64,000 bases of DNA from Alphaproteobacteria bacterium (lineage in GTDB: Bacteria; Pseudomonadota; Alphaproteobacteria; Sphingomonadales; Emcibacteraceae): contig JAUIDN010000013.1 in assembly GCA_030428615.1 (NCBI GenBank), forward strand, positions 1 to 64,000. The letters run 5' to 3'. Below, one piece after another: positions 55,508 to 64,000 of the stretch. Under the pieces are notes generated by a model. That model was not told where the DNA came from. It saw only the letters and a program-made list of their open reading frames with translations, and searched no databases. Both the position numbers and the translations under genes were made by a program. The stretch's first letter is position 1. Each line of letters begins with the position of its first letter.

Positions 55508-57790
55508 CTAGATTTTCTTCTCAAAATTTGCTTTATGTGTCATGGTTTCGATCATCTTTGATACCGATAAGTCTGCGGGGGCATTATCAATGATGACCAG
55601 TTCGCCGCTAAAATTGGCATTTTCCAATGCGGTGCTGAATTGGCGTGACAGTTTGGTTTTTGTTGCATACGGCATCGTATCAGCAGATTTAAGGATAATA
55701 TCCAGACGCGTTTGCTTTAAAAGTCCGTCAATCAGGACTTTTCCGAACTGGCTGAAGCTGACTTCCAGCATAAACCGAGTTGCGCTGACTGTTTTATCAT
55801 CGTTTTGTCCGCTCTTGTCTTTTTCGCCTTTTTTTTCGTCCACAATCTGCTTTGTAATCATCGGTACAGCTGTCACATCGCTACCCGATTGAAACGGAAT
55901 CAAAAGCGGGCGCCATTCTCCGGCGCGGCTCTCGGCACCAAGCCGGGAAATTCTTGTAAAGTCGTGATCAATCCGGTCTAAAGTCCGACCGGCACCCAGC
56001 TGTTTTAATTTTGTGGTAACATCCGGCCCAAGCCACGTCCTGGCTGGTGTAGATGATTTAATGGCGCTGAGGAAAAAGAATATGGTGCTTGTTATTTGTT
56101 CCGGGCTTAACATATTCGGTATCCTACTGGAAAAAGCGGCGGCAGCGCCCATGGACGCGGTGGTGGTTAGAGCGCTCATTGCAAGACTGATGCTGGCCCA
56201 ATCTTCCGTTAACTGATCAAGCGGTTGAGGAAAGAATTGATCAATTTTATCATGAAGCGTCTGTGAAATTGTGGTGGTTGGGGTGCCAGCCGTTTCCTGG
56301 CTTGTTGATGTGGCTTCGCGGGTGGTGGTATCATTTTCTGATGTGTCTAATGTCATGGAAGGATCTACCGTGAAACTTACGATAGTTCCTGCGACAAGAG
56401 GGGTGTTGCTTTGGAATTTAAGCACCGACGTTGGCGTTGCCAGATAATATGTCTTTCCGGTTGACTGCGCGTTATCGGTAGAATTACTAAATACACGTGC
56501 GCTGTTTTTCTGGCTGTAGGGCGTGGCGGAGGCGACGGGCTGTGAAATTTGCTCCACGCGTTCCGTTTGCACGTTCGTCTGTCTCGCATCAATAATAATT
56601 CCTGAAATAACAGCTTCCGGTGCAATATCTGCCCGCTCTGTACGGGCTGCTTGGGGGGTCTGATTTGTAGCATCGTTTTTCGGCAAGTTTGCTTCCTGAA
56701 CATTTGTCGAAGCATTATTGGCAATTGCCTGGGTGCTTAACTCCAATGGCACCGTATCCTGTTTTGGCAAAGTCTGCGTGGTGTTGCTTTCGGGCACTGC
56801 GATGGCAGCAATATTTATATTTAAATACTGCCCACGCTCCACGTGATCAAGAGGCGTCGTAGAAGTGAGTTCCTTTATAACCGCTTCCGGCAGTCCTGCT
56901 GGGAACGGAATGGGGGCTTGCGGGACGGTTTTTATAACCTGAACATTGATATTTTTTCCCAAAATCTGGTTCAGGGCGATTTCCTGTGTGCCCGGATGCT
57001 GTGCACCTTTAAGCAGTGTCTGTGAAGAGCTCACTTCCTGAATAAAGACGTTGGATGAGACGCGTTGCGGGCTTTGGAGTAATGATTTATCGGGCTGTTC
57101 ATTCTGGTGTTTATAGACAGTATAATTGGGAGATGACGTGGGCAAGGGAAGATTGTCCAACTTGTCACCGATTTCGCGGGCAATCCGTTCTGCCCTGTAG
57201 AGGGTTGTGGCCTGATATTGCGATTTGATATCTTCAATCGGTCCATGCGTATTCGGCAGTGCTGCTGCAGGGGCAATGTTCGTCGGTGGTTGATGGCTAA
57301 GTTCGGTTAATGTTAATGAAACCGGAATGTGAACCAATCTTGTGGTTTCATTTTCGCCCGAAACAGTTTTGATGATTTCCGCTTTAATTTCCTTATCGAC
57401 TGTGAGTACCCTAATATCCAACGGCTCTTCTTTTTGCAGTTTTTTAAATTCCTCAACCTGATTTTTATCTAATTGGCTTCTGTCAACCTCAACTAAATAT
57501 GTTCCGAGTTCTGAACTCACTATCGTCCGACCATCTGCATCATGGCCACTGACCGCCGCTTCAAATGAACTGCCGGAATCTAGTTTTGATAATGTTGAAG
57601 CCAACGTTACCGCTGGATCATGATGGGATACCTGCTTTTCCTGTTCTATTTCAGTGGTCTTTTTGCCCGCATGCTGCTCAGCGGATTGGTTGTTTGAAGT
57701 GTTTTGGTCTGAGGCCGCATTGAGCCGGCTGACACGGGTATTTGAATCCTGTGTCTGAACATCCGGTGGTGGTTGCGTAATTTCACTCAT
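55508..57790 (-). CDS. FliK-like flagellar hook-length control protein
   Basis: 760 aa. Most of it (about 1-520) is low-complexity, rich in Thr, Gln, Ser, Asn and Pro, as expected for the variable ruler part of FliK. A C-terminal domain (about 650-750) has RFMLEVSFSQFGKVLIDGLL, a LDIILKSADTMP strand and a helix pair with ALENANFSGELVI, matching the FliK/YscP-type substrate-switch region in layout. It lies after flhG in the flhA-flhF-flhG run. The function is inferred from the C-terminus and context. Confidence 0.65.
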   Translation of the reverse strand: MSEITQPPPDVQTQDSNTRVSRLNAASDQNTSNNQSAEQHAGKKTTEIEQEKQVSHHDPAVTLASTLSKLDSGSSFEAAVSGHDADGRTIVSSELGTYLVEVDRSQLDKNQVEEFKKLQKEEPLDIRVLTVDKEIKAEIIKTVSGENETTRLVHIPVSLTLTELSHQPPTNIAPAAALPNTHGPIEDIKSQYQATTLYRAERIAREIGDKLDNLPLPTSSPNYTVYKHQNEQPDKSLLQSPQRVSSNVFIQEVSSSQTLLKGAQHPGTQEIALNQILGKNINVQVIKTVPQAPIPFPAGLPEAVIKELTSTTPLDHVERGQYLNINIAAIAVPESNTTQTLPKQDTVPLELSTQAIANNASTNVQEANLPKNDATNQTPQAARTERADIAPEAVISGIIIDARQTNVQTERVEQISQPVASATPYSQKNSARVFSNSTDNAQSTGKTYYLATPTSVLKFQSNTPLVAGTIVSFTVDPSMTLDTSENDTTTREATSTSQETAGTPTTTISQTLHDKIDQFFPQPLDQLTEDWASISLAMSALTTTASMGAAAAFSSRIPNMLSPEQITSTIFFFLSAIKSSTPARTWLGPDVTTKLKQLGAGRTLDRIDHDFTRISRLGAESRAGEWRPLLIPFQSGSDVTAVPMITKQIVDEKKGEKDKSGQNDDKTVSATRFMLEVSFSQFGKVLIDGLLKQTRLDIILKSADTMPYATKTKLSRQFSTALENANFSGELVIIDNAPADLSVSKMIETMTHKANFEKKI

Positions 57791-57839
57791 CTTATTTATC
57801 CAAAGTAAGTGAAGGTTTATCTGTGAATTCTACAACAGA

Positions 57840-58610
57840 TTACAGCTTCTTAGCAATTTCAATGACGTTCTCTCCGGCTTTGCACTGCGGATAACGACTT
57901 AATAACGGTAACTGCGCCCGTATTGCATCAGCGACATGTTTATCCCGCGCAATAACACCCAGTAATTTTGGCGATATATTCAGGAAATTCTGGCAGACCT
58001 TTTGAATTTTATCAAAAGCGCGTCTGCCCTCGTTCTGATCTTCTGCCATATTCACAACAATCTGGATCTCGGCATCGTTATTTCTCATGTTATGCAGTTT
58101 AATAAACGCATAGGCATCGGTAAGCGATGTCGGGTCTGCGGTGATGACAACAATCACTTTGTCTGAAGCGCGGGCAAGCGTCATTACTGAATTTTCAACA
58201 CCGGCGCCAAGGTCCATCACTGTATAATCATATTCCTGTGCCAGATTGCAGATACGCGCCGCCAGATCAATAAGCCGTTCCATTTTGAGCGATGCCAGCG
58301 CGCCGCTTCCCGACTGTCCCGAGATGACGTCAAAATTTAGCCCTGATTGGGACTTCGTATATATAGCGTTATCAAGTGTAATTTCGTTGGATATAACCTG
58401 ACCGAGATCATGTTCCGGCATCAGGCCTAACTGAATATCCACATTGGCAAGACCAAAATCACAGTCAAAAAGAAGTGTTTTTTTACCTTTCTGGGACAGG
58501 GCGTGGCATAGTGTTGCCGCAAACCATGTTTTTCCAACACCACCTTTACCGGAAGCAACAGTGATGAGATTCTGGGCCAAACCGGCGGGGCTATTTGTGG
58601 AATTATTCAT
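57840..58610 (-). CDS. flhG: flagellar number regulator FlhG (MinD-like ATPase)
   Basis: A 256-aa ParA/MinD-family ATPase with the deviant Walker A ASGKGGVGKTWFAATL and switch DCDFGLANVDIQLGLMP. With FlhF it controls flagellar number and placement. ATG at 58610 (MNNSTNSP) is chosen; the frame opens upstream at 58628 inside flhF. The start overlaps the end of flhF by 8 bases. No N-terminal FleQ-type helix (DQAxxLR) is visible, so interplay with the local activator may differ from Pseudomonas. Confidence 0.88.
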   Translation of the reverse strand: MNNSTNSPAGLAQNLITVASGKGGVGKTWFAATLCHALSQKGKKTLLFDCDFGLANVDIQLGLMPEHDLGQVISNEITLDNAIYTKSQSGLNFDVISGQSGSGALASLKMERLIDLAARICNLAQEYDYTVMDLGAGVENSVMTLARASDKVIVVITADPTSLTDAYAFIKLHNMRNNDAEIQIVVNMAEDQNEGRRAFDKIQKVCQNFLNISPKLLGVIARDKHVADAIRAQLPLLSRYPQCKAGENVIEIAKKL

Positions 58611-59646
58611 CTTTCTTTTCTCTTTCAAAGGTAAATTTCTTCTTTTCCGGTATTCTGGTGAGCAATTTTGCCAGTTTTAAGGCATCTAGTTGTTCAATAC
58701 CGTCGCCCAGATAGGGGGTGATGCCAACACCTGCGAAAGACATTTTTCCATTTTCGGCGATGGTGAGCATGCTTGCATAACGGCGGGCAACATCAATTTT
58801 AGTCGTGATAAATCTTTTTACACCAAGTGCGGCATATGTTTCACTTATTTCTCTTGCTTCATAGGGGTCAATTCCCGCAGAGGTCACTAAAATTGCTTCC
58901 ACATCGGTATTGGCCAGAAAATCATGGAGGTCAGACATTTCACGGGTACTGTATGGGTTATAACCCATGGTATCAATCAGGATTATTTCGTTGTTTTTTT
59001 TCGCATTTTTTATAGCTATCGCTAGGTCATCTGGTTTTTCTGCTTCGGTCAGATTAATTTTCAGAACGCTTGCATAACCTTCAAGCTGCGCAAGGCCTCC
59101 CGTCCGGTAGACATCCGTGCTGATTAAATGAACTGTTTTTCCGCTTAAAATAAAATGGCTGGCAATCTTCGCGGTGGTTATGGTTTTGCCGGCACCAGGT
59201 GGCCCGATCAACATTATCGGACGAGCAGGAATGCTATCAGTGATCGGCTCAAAGTGATACATGCTATCCAGGGCGGAAGCGAGGGTCAGTTCCGGTGTTT
59301 CACATTCAAGCGATTGTCCAAGATCCAGTAATTTCAGCTTTATACTGTCGGCAAGCCCGTGATGACTTAAACTTGAAACCAGATCAAGTGTTTCATGGGC
59401 CAGAAATTCTTCCTCAAGTTCGCGGAGTGATTTTTTTATTGGCGCAGATACCGGTTTGGGCGCCGGATTTTTATGAGGATTTATTCTCGGGGCAGGAGCT
59501 TCAATCGCGGCAGTAACTTTGACCGTTTTGGTGCCAGCGATTTCCTGTTCAGTAGTATCAATGATGACCGCATCATCGCCAAGTGATTTACGAACATTTT
59601 TTAAAGCTTCTTCCATGCTTGGCGCACTAAAGATCTTAAGCTTCAT
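58603..59646 (-). CDS. flhF: flagellar biosynthesis GTPase FlhF
   Basis: A 347-aa SRP-family GTPase that marks the pole for flagellar assembly. The N-terminal B domain (MKLKIFSAPSMEEALKNVRKSLG) is basic, followed by an N domain and the G domain with GPPGAGKTITTAKIA, STDVYRTGG, DTMGYN and TKIDVARRYA. The middle linker is shorter than in Vibrio. flhA ends 80 bases upstream. Confidence 0.93.
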   Translation of the reverse strand: MKLKIFSAPSMEEALKNVRKSLGDDAVIIDTTEQEIAGTKTVKVTAAIEAPAPRINPHKNPAPKPVSAPIKKSLRELEEEFLAHETLDLVSSLSHHGLADSIKLKLLDLGQSLECETPELTLASALDSMYHFEPITDSIPARPIMLIGPPGAGKTITTAKIASHFILSGKTVHLISTDVYRTGGLAQLEGYASVLKINLTEAEKPDDLAIAIKNAKKNNEIILIDTMGYNPYSTREMSDLHDFLANTDVEAILVTSAGIDPYEAREISETYAALGVKRFITTKIDVARRYASMLTIAENGKMSFAGVGITPYLGDGIEQLDALKLAKLLTRIPEKKKFTFEREKKDE

Positions 59647-59726
59647 TGGTTAAGTCCCGATTTTATTTCAATATATTTTTATCTTATAGCAACAATAAAA
59701 GAAAAAAGCACCAAATCTGTATCTGA

Positions 59727-61823
59727 TTAAATCTGCCCTAAAGTCTTAATTTTTATCTTAGGATGTATTTCGTTTTGTGACAGAACAACGGTGGCGGGGC
59801 GGAACCGTTCAATGATGGATCTTACGTATGGTCTGATCATTGGACTGGTTAAAAGGACCGGCAATTCTCCCGAATGCGCCTGATCTTCGAAGGTCATGCG
59901 AACCAGACCGATAAATTCCTGAAGTTGGCTTGGTGCCATCGCGAGCTGTTTTTCTTCGCCGTTGCCAACAAGACTTTCGATAAAATTCTGTTCCCATTCC
60001 GGAGATAGACTAATCAACGAGATAATGCCGTCTGCATCGGCATTTTCGTGGCTGATCTGACGCGCTAGGCGCGTACGGACGTGTTCTGTGACCATGACAA
60101 TATTTTGTGTATATCCGCTTGCTTCAGAAATTCCTTCCATAATGGTTGGAAGATCTCTTATTGAAATGCGTTCAGATAGAAGATTTTGCAAAATACGTTG
60201 AACGCCGCTTTGCGAAATTTGAGAAGGGATGAGATCGGAAACCAGCTTCTGATGTTCACTCGGTAAATCGTCAAGTAGTTTTTGAACCTCTGCATATGAA
60301 AGAAGTTCCGACATATTATCTTTGATGACCTCAGTTATATGTGTTGTGATAACAGTTGATGCATCTACAACCGTATATCCCCTGAAGGATGCTTCTTCCT
60401 TCATGCTGCTATCGACCCAGACAGCTGGTAGGCCAAAGGCGGGTTCTGTGGTCGCTTCACCCTGTAGAGCAACTTCCTCCCCGCGCGGGTCCATGACCAT
60501 AAGCATATTGGGGCGGATATCTCCGCGCCCGCTTTCTGTTTCCTTCAGGCGAATAACATACGTGTTCGCCGGAAGCTGCATATTATCAAGAATTCTGACC
60601 GAGGGCATAACAAAACCCATTTCGGACGCCATTTGCCGCCTCAATGCTTTAATCTGGTCAGTTAACCGTACACCGCTCTCATCGTTTATAAGCGAGAGAA
60701 GGCTGTAACCGAGTTCAAGTCGAATGGGGTCAATAGCCAGTGCAGTTGTTATTGGCTCTTCAACGGGTGCCGCCTGTTGTGCCTGATCTTCAATGGCAAT
60801 TGTTTCGGCAACCCGCTCCTCTTCCACTTTTTTGCGCGAAACTGTTGTCCCGACAATGGTCAGCAATACTGAAAATAGGGCAAAAGGAAAGAAGGGAATC
60901 CCCGGAAGCCATGCCAGGCAAAATAGCAGACCGGCCGTGACGAATATGGCCCTTGGGCGATCGGAGAGTTGTCCGAATAAAGCATCGTTTGTTTTACCAG
61001 TGATCCCGGCTTTGGTGATTAACAGGCCAGCAGCTGTAGAGACGATCAAAGCGGGAATTTGGCTAACCAACCCGTCACCGATTGTAAGCAGCGTATATGC
61101 GTTTGCAGCATCACCAAAGGACATATTGTTTTGCGCAACCCCAATGATAATACCGCCAATAATATTAATGAAGGTGATCAGTAGTCCGGCAACCGCGTCT
61201 CCGCGTACGAATTTTGACGCACCGTCCATCGCACCGAAAAAAGTGCTTTCACTTTCCAGATCTTTTCTACGCGTTCTGGCTTGGTCCTCGTCGATAAGAC
61301 CTGATGACAGGTCGGCGTCAATCGCCATTTGTTTACCCGGCATGGCATCAAGGCTAAATCGTGCTGCGACTTCGGCTATTCTGCCGGATCCTTTTGTGAT
61401 GACCATAAAGTTGACGATAAGAAGGATGATAAAAACGATAATACCAATGACGTAATTTCCGCCCATGACGAAAGAACCAAACGCGGAGATCACATTACCC
61501 GCGGCATCCGGTCCGGTGTGCCCCTCTGTCAAAATCAGCCTGGTGGATGCCAGGTTGAGGGATAATCGGAGCATCGTAGATATGAGAAGAACCGTTGGGA
61601 ATGCATTAAATTCAAGCGGTTTTTCAACAAATAGGCAGGTCATCAGAACCATTATTGAAAATGTAATTGATATAGTAAGACAAATATCCAGCAACCAAGG
61701 CGGCATGGGTAAAATCAATACGATCAATATGCAGATAACGCCAAGCGCCATAACGATGTCTGACCGACCAGTAAATAGGCCGGCAAAGCCGCCAGTAGCA
61801 TTATTTGCGGATGTATCGCTCAT
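59727..61823 (-). CDS. flhA: flagellar export gate protein FlhA
   Basis: A 698-aa core of the flagellar type III export apparatus. The N-terminal half (about 1-320) holds roughly eight membrane helices, with the FHIPEP-family region SKFVRGDAVAGLLITFINIIGG and the conserved STAAGLLITKAG. The C-terminal cytosolic domain (about 345-698) binds chaperone-substrate complexes. The length is normal. flbD ends 20 bases upstream of its ATG, so the genes are probably co-transcribed. Confidence 0.95.
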   Translation of the reverse strand: MSDTSANNATGGFAGLFTGRSDIVMALGVICILIVLILPMPPWLLDICLTISITFSIMVLMTCLFVEKPLEFNAFPTVLLISTMLRLSLNLASTRLILTEGHTGPDAAGNVISAFGSFVMGGNYVIGIIVFIILLIVNFMVITKGSGRIAEVAARFSLDAMPGKQMAIDADLSSGLIDEDQARTRRKDLESESTFFGAMDGASKFVRGDAVAGLLITFINIIGGIIIGVAQNNMSFGDAANAYTLLTIGDGLVSQIPALIVSTAAGLLITKAGITGKTNDALFGQLSDRPRAIFVTAGLLFCLAWLPGIPFFPFALFSVLLTIVGTTVSRKKVEEERVAETIAIEDQAQQAAPVEEPITTALAIDPIRLELGYSLLSLINDESGVRLTDQIKALRRQMASEMGFVMPSVRILDNMQLPANTYVIRLKETESGRGDIRPNMLMVMDPRGEEVALQGEATTEPAFGLPAVWVDSSMKEEASFRGYTVVDASTVITTHITEVIKDNMSELLSYAEVQKLLDDLPSEHQKLVSDLIPSQISQSGVQRILQNLLSERISIRDLPTIMEGISEASGYTQNIVMVTEHVRTRLARQISHENADADGIISLISLSPEWEQNFIESLVGNGEEKQLAMAPSQLQEFIGLVRMTFEDQAHSGELPVLLTSPMIRPYVRSIIERFRPATVVLSQNEIHPKIKIKTLGQI

Positions 61824-61843
61824 TTAATTTAATTGTTCCCACA

Positions 61844-63211
61844 TCAAAGTGAATTTGGCTGCCCGTCACCGGGGCCTGGTACATTTACGCCTTCTGACAT
61901 ATAAATGTTTAGTTTGTTTCGTAGTGTTCTGATCGAAATGCCAAGAATATTTGCTGCATGGGTCCGGTTTCCAAGGCAGTGTTTCAAAGTGTCAATGATC
62001 AAATCGCGCTCTACGTCGGAAACTGTTTTCCCGACCATGCTGGAAGATGACAAGGGTTCGGAGCCATCGGGCGAATTGCCTTTTTGCGTTTGGCTTTGAA
62101 TTTCGACATGGGGCTTACCATCAGGCAGCAATATGTCATTTTTTCTAATTTTGTTGCCAACCGTCAGGAGCACTGCGCGGTGGAGGGTGTTTTCCAGCTC
62201 CCTGACATTGCCAGGCCAATTATGGTTGATAAGAACCTGCATTGCATCATCAGATATTTCTTTTTCTTCAATTGCATTAAATTCTGCGTATTTTTTTGCG
62301 AAATGTTTGCATAATACTCTTATATCTTCCGGTCGCTCCCTTAGCGGTGGTATATTAAGGTTAACGACATTAAGCCTGAAATGAAGGTCTTCGCGAAAAC
62401 GCCCGGCCTTTACTTCTTCCTGCAAATCGCGGTTCGATGTTGCCAGAATTCTGATGTTTACTTTAACCGGGCCACTTCCGCCCACACGGTCAATCTCACG
62501 CTCCTGAATGGCACGCAGCAACTTTGCCTGAAGCCGGGTGTCCATCTCACTGATTTCATCGAGAAATAATGTCCCACCGTCCGCTTCTTCAAATTTACCA
62601 ACCCGCCTTGCGACAGCGCCGGTAAACGATCCCTTTTCATGGCCGAAAAGTTCTGATTCGAGCAGGTTTTCCGGGATTGCGGCGCAGTTCACGCTGATAA
62701 ATGGCTTATTTGCACGGCGGCTCTTGTTATGAACATATCGGGCCATAACTTCTTTACCGGTGCCGGATTCACCAGTGATCATAATACTTGCTTCACTTGG
62801 TGCGACTTGATCAGCAAGAGTTACGACCTTCATCATTACCCGGTCACGATATATAAATTCATGCTCATCCGCGGATATTGCTGTTAAGACTGCGGCGATA
62901 AGTTCCGGATCTGGAGGAAGAGGGATATATTCTTTGGCGCCTGAGCGGATAGCCGCTACCGCGGCATCAGAATCATTTCCAACGCCACAGGCTACAACGG
63001 GGGTTGAGATACGTTCTGATTCAAGCTGGCTGATAAGGCTTTTAATGTCCAGTTTGACATCAACCATCAACAGGTCAGCTCCTTTTGAACGCACTATTTG
63101 AAGTGCAGTTTCTTCATCTGGAGCATGAGTGACTTTAGCGCCATTATTAATGGCGATTTTTGACGCCGTACTTAATTGATCCTGCAGGGATCCGACAATA
63201 ATAAGGCGCAT
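61844..63211 (-). CDS. flbD: FlbD-type sigma-54-dependent flagellar regulator
   Basis: 455 aa. An N-terminal receiver-like domain (1-115) lacks the usual acidic pair (GSLQD where DD is expected) and the C-terminal Lys (PLPPD), so phosphorylation is unlikely. The AAA+ domain has GESGTGKEV, the sigma-54 contact loop GSFTGA, Walker [11 protein letters not shown] and [16 protein letters not shown] Fis-type helix-turn-helix ([17 protein letters not shown]) ends the protein. This is the layout of Caulobacter FlbD, which activates late flagellar genes and is controlled by FliX rather than by a kinase. It lies between motA and flhA. Confidence 0.88.
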   Translation of the reverse strand: MRLIIVGSLQDQLSTASKIAINNGAKVTHAPDEETALQIVRSKGADLLMVDVKLDIKSLISQLESERISTPVVACGVGNDSDAAVAAIRSGAKEYIPLPPDPELIAAVLTAISADEHEFIYRDRVMMKVVTLADQVAPSEASIMITGESGTGKEVMARYVHNKSRRANKPFISVNCAAIPENLLESELFGHEKGSFTGAVARRVGKFEEADGGTLFLDEISEMDTRLQAKLLRAIQEREIDRVGGSGPVKVNIRILATSNRDLQEEVKAGRFREDLHFRLNVVNLNIPPLRERPEDIRVLCKHFAKKYAEFNAIEEKEISDDAMQVLINHNWPGNVRELENTLHRAVLLTVGNKIRKNDILLPDGKPHVEIQSQTQKGNSPDGSEPLSSSSMVGKTVSDVERDLIIDTLKHCLGNRTHAANILGISIRTLRNKLNIYMSEGVNVPGPGDGQPNSL

Positions 63212-63229
63212 TAAAATATTCCTGTTCTG

Positions 63230-63991
63230 TTACTCAAAATATGTGATCCTTTGATATTGCGGGAGCATGGCATTTAACTGAACTTCAAGTCGTCGTGGGT
63301 TTTCTTCCCGACCGATTGAAAGAACGCCAACCATATAAAGGGAATTCATAACTGACTCGTTCTGGTAATTTCGTTCTGCTTTACTCGCCAGTGGCAGCAA
63401 AATCATGTGGGCAAGAACAGCCCCATAAAATGTTGTCAACAGTGCGACCTGCATGGCCGGACCAATAGTGCTCGGATCACTCAGATTACCAAGCATTTGT
63501 ACCAGCCCGATAAGCGTACCGATCAGGCCCATAGCAGGGGCGACTTCAGCAGCACGACGCAACAAATCAACACTTTTTGATTGTATACTCTGCGTGTAAT
63601 TAATTTCATTTTGCATAATTTTTTCAATGTCGTCGGGCTTGGTGCCATCGACGGTTAAATTGAGCCCTTTCTGCAAAAACGGCTCGTGATGTAATCCCTT
63701 AGCCACATTTGCCATTGAAAGTATGCCTTCTGATCTGGCTTTTTCCGCGATCTGGATCATTGAGACACCAACATCACGAGGATTATGCGGTTGATAAGCC
63801 AGCATTCTGAAAAGTGCACCCGGAATATTCATAAGATCTTTTATTGAGAAGCTTACGACCGTTATCGCTATTGTGCCTGCCACAACGATTAAAATCGAAG
63901 GCGGATTTAAAAATGCCAATGGGGAGCCGCCAATGATAATAGCAGATATCACAAGGATAAAACCCAGAACGATGCCAAGAAGTGTAATCAA
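63230..63991 (-). CDS. motA: flagellar stator protein MotA/PomA family (start near window edge)
   Basis: A 253-aa inner-membrane stator subunit with four hydrophobic helices and the family signature EVAPAMGLIGTLIGLVQMLGNL followed by IGPAMQVALLTTFYGAV. The length and sequence are closest to the PomA/MotP-like short form rather than the 295-aa E. coli MotA. The listed start is a TTG 9 bases from the window end. The frame stays open to the edge, so the real start may lie outside. The motB partner is not in view. Confidence 0.85.
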   Translation of the reverse strand: MITLLGIVLGFILVISAIIIGGSPLAFLNPPSILIVVAGTIAITVVSFSIKDLMNIPGALFRMLAYQPHNPRDVGVSMIQIAEKARSEGILSMANVAKGLHHEPFLQKGLNLTVDGTKPDDIEKIMQNEINYTQSIQSKSVDLLRRAAEVAPAMGLIGTLIGLVQMLGNLSDPSTIGPAMQVALLTTFYGAVLAHMILLPLASKAERNYQNESVMNSLYMVGVLSIGREENPRRLEVQLNAMLPQYQRITYFE

Positions 63992-64000
63992 AATATCACC

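Overview
The window is a stretch of chromosome from an alphaproteobacterium of moderate GC content. The evidence is CtrA (phosphoacceptor Asp51) and the phosphotransferase ChpT, the ZauP-like/ZapA pair, a FlbD-type flagellar activator, the HisZ-PurA pair, RpoH, DUF6476 divergent from RluD, and a serC-type RNA leader. The order cannot be fixed from sequence alone; Kordiimonadales, Emcibacterales or Sneathiellales-like lineages would fit. Almost all of the window is core genome. Only the first ~1 kb looks accessory: the end of an IS30-family transposase, two small orphan genes and a strong hairpin.

Layout. 1-1,003: IS30 fragment and orphans. 1,036-6,028: Mrp Fe-S carrier, then HflK/HflC/DUF2065 and a DegP-like protease (protein quality control). 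6,179-9,312: a PSMA-like M28 peptidase and a periplasmic cyclohexadienyl dehydratase (PheC-like). 9,288-13,531 (minus): tkt-gap-pgk sugar operon. 13,807-17,251: zauP-like, zapA, a glycosyltransferase, 6S RNA, fau and ymdB. 17,347-25,897: yebC, ruvCAB, ybgC, tolQRAB, pal and cpoB, covering Holliday-junction processing and the Tol-Pal envelope machine. 25,888-32,658: tilS, ftsH, folP, glmM, thiD. 32,743-35,714: M1 metallopeptidase coupled to a DUF6702 protein. 35,735-41,234: promoter and RNA leader, then serC-serA, hisZ-purA. 41,246-45,371: rpoH, rluD, DUF6476, DUF3253, LysE-type exporter, cysQ.

45,480-64,000 is a regulatory and motility block. It runs chpT, hybrid cheA, cheW, cheY, cheB, cheR, then ctrA on the other strand, an AT-rich regulatory island, fliI-fliJ, and a long minus-strand run motA-flbD-flhA-flhF-flhG-fliK-like plus a small T-fold protein. 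ChpT passes phosphate to CtrA in related bacteria, and CtrA controls early flagellar genes, so the phosphorelay, the chemotaxis signalling genes and the export/placement genes (FliI, FliJ, FlhA, FlhF, FlhG) lie together. No chemoreceptor, CheD or CckA lies in the window.

Most notable points. (1) A ~115-residue segment of CheA resembles a group 1 truncated globin without the proximal histidine. (2) The 103-aa gene after fliK resembles the non-catalytic half of the QueF tunnelling fold. (3) A near-consensus promoter fires at the first base of the serC leader. (4) rluD and DUF6476 have interleaved start codons. (5) A glycosyltransferase gene is inserted in the old zapA-ssrS-fau block. No tRNA, rRNA or CRISPR array was seen.
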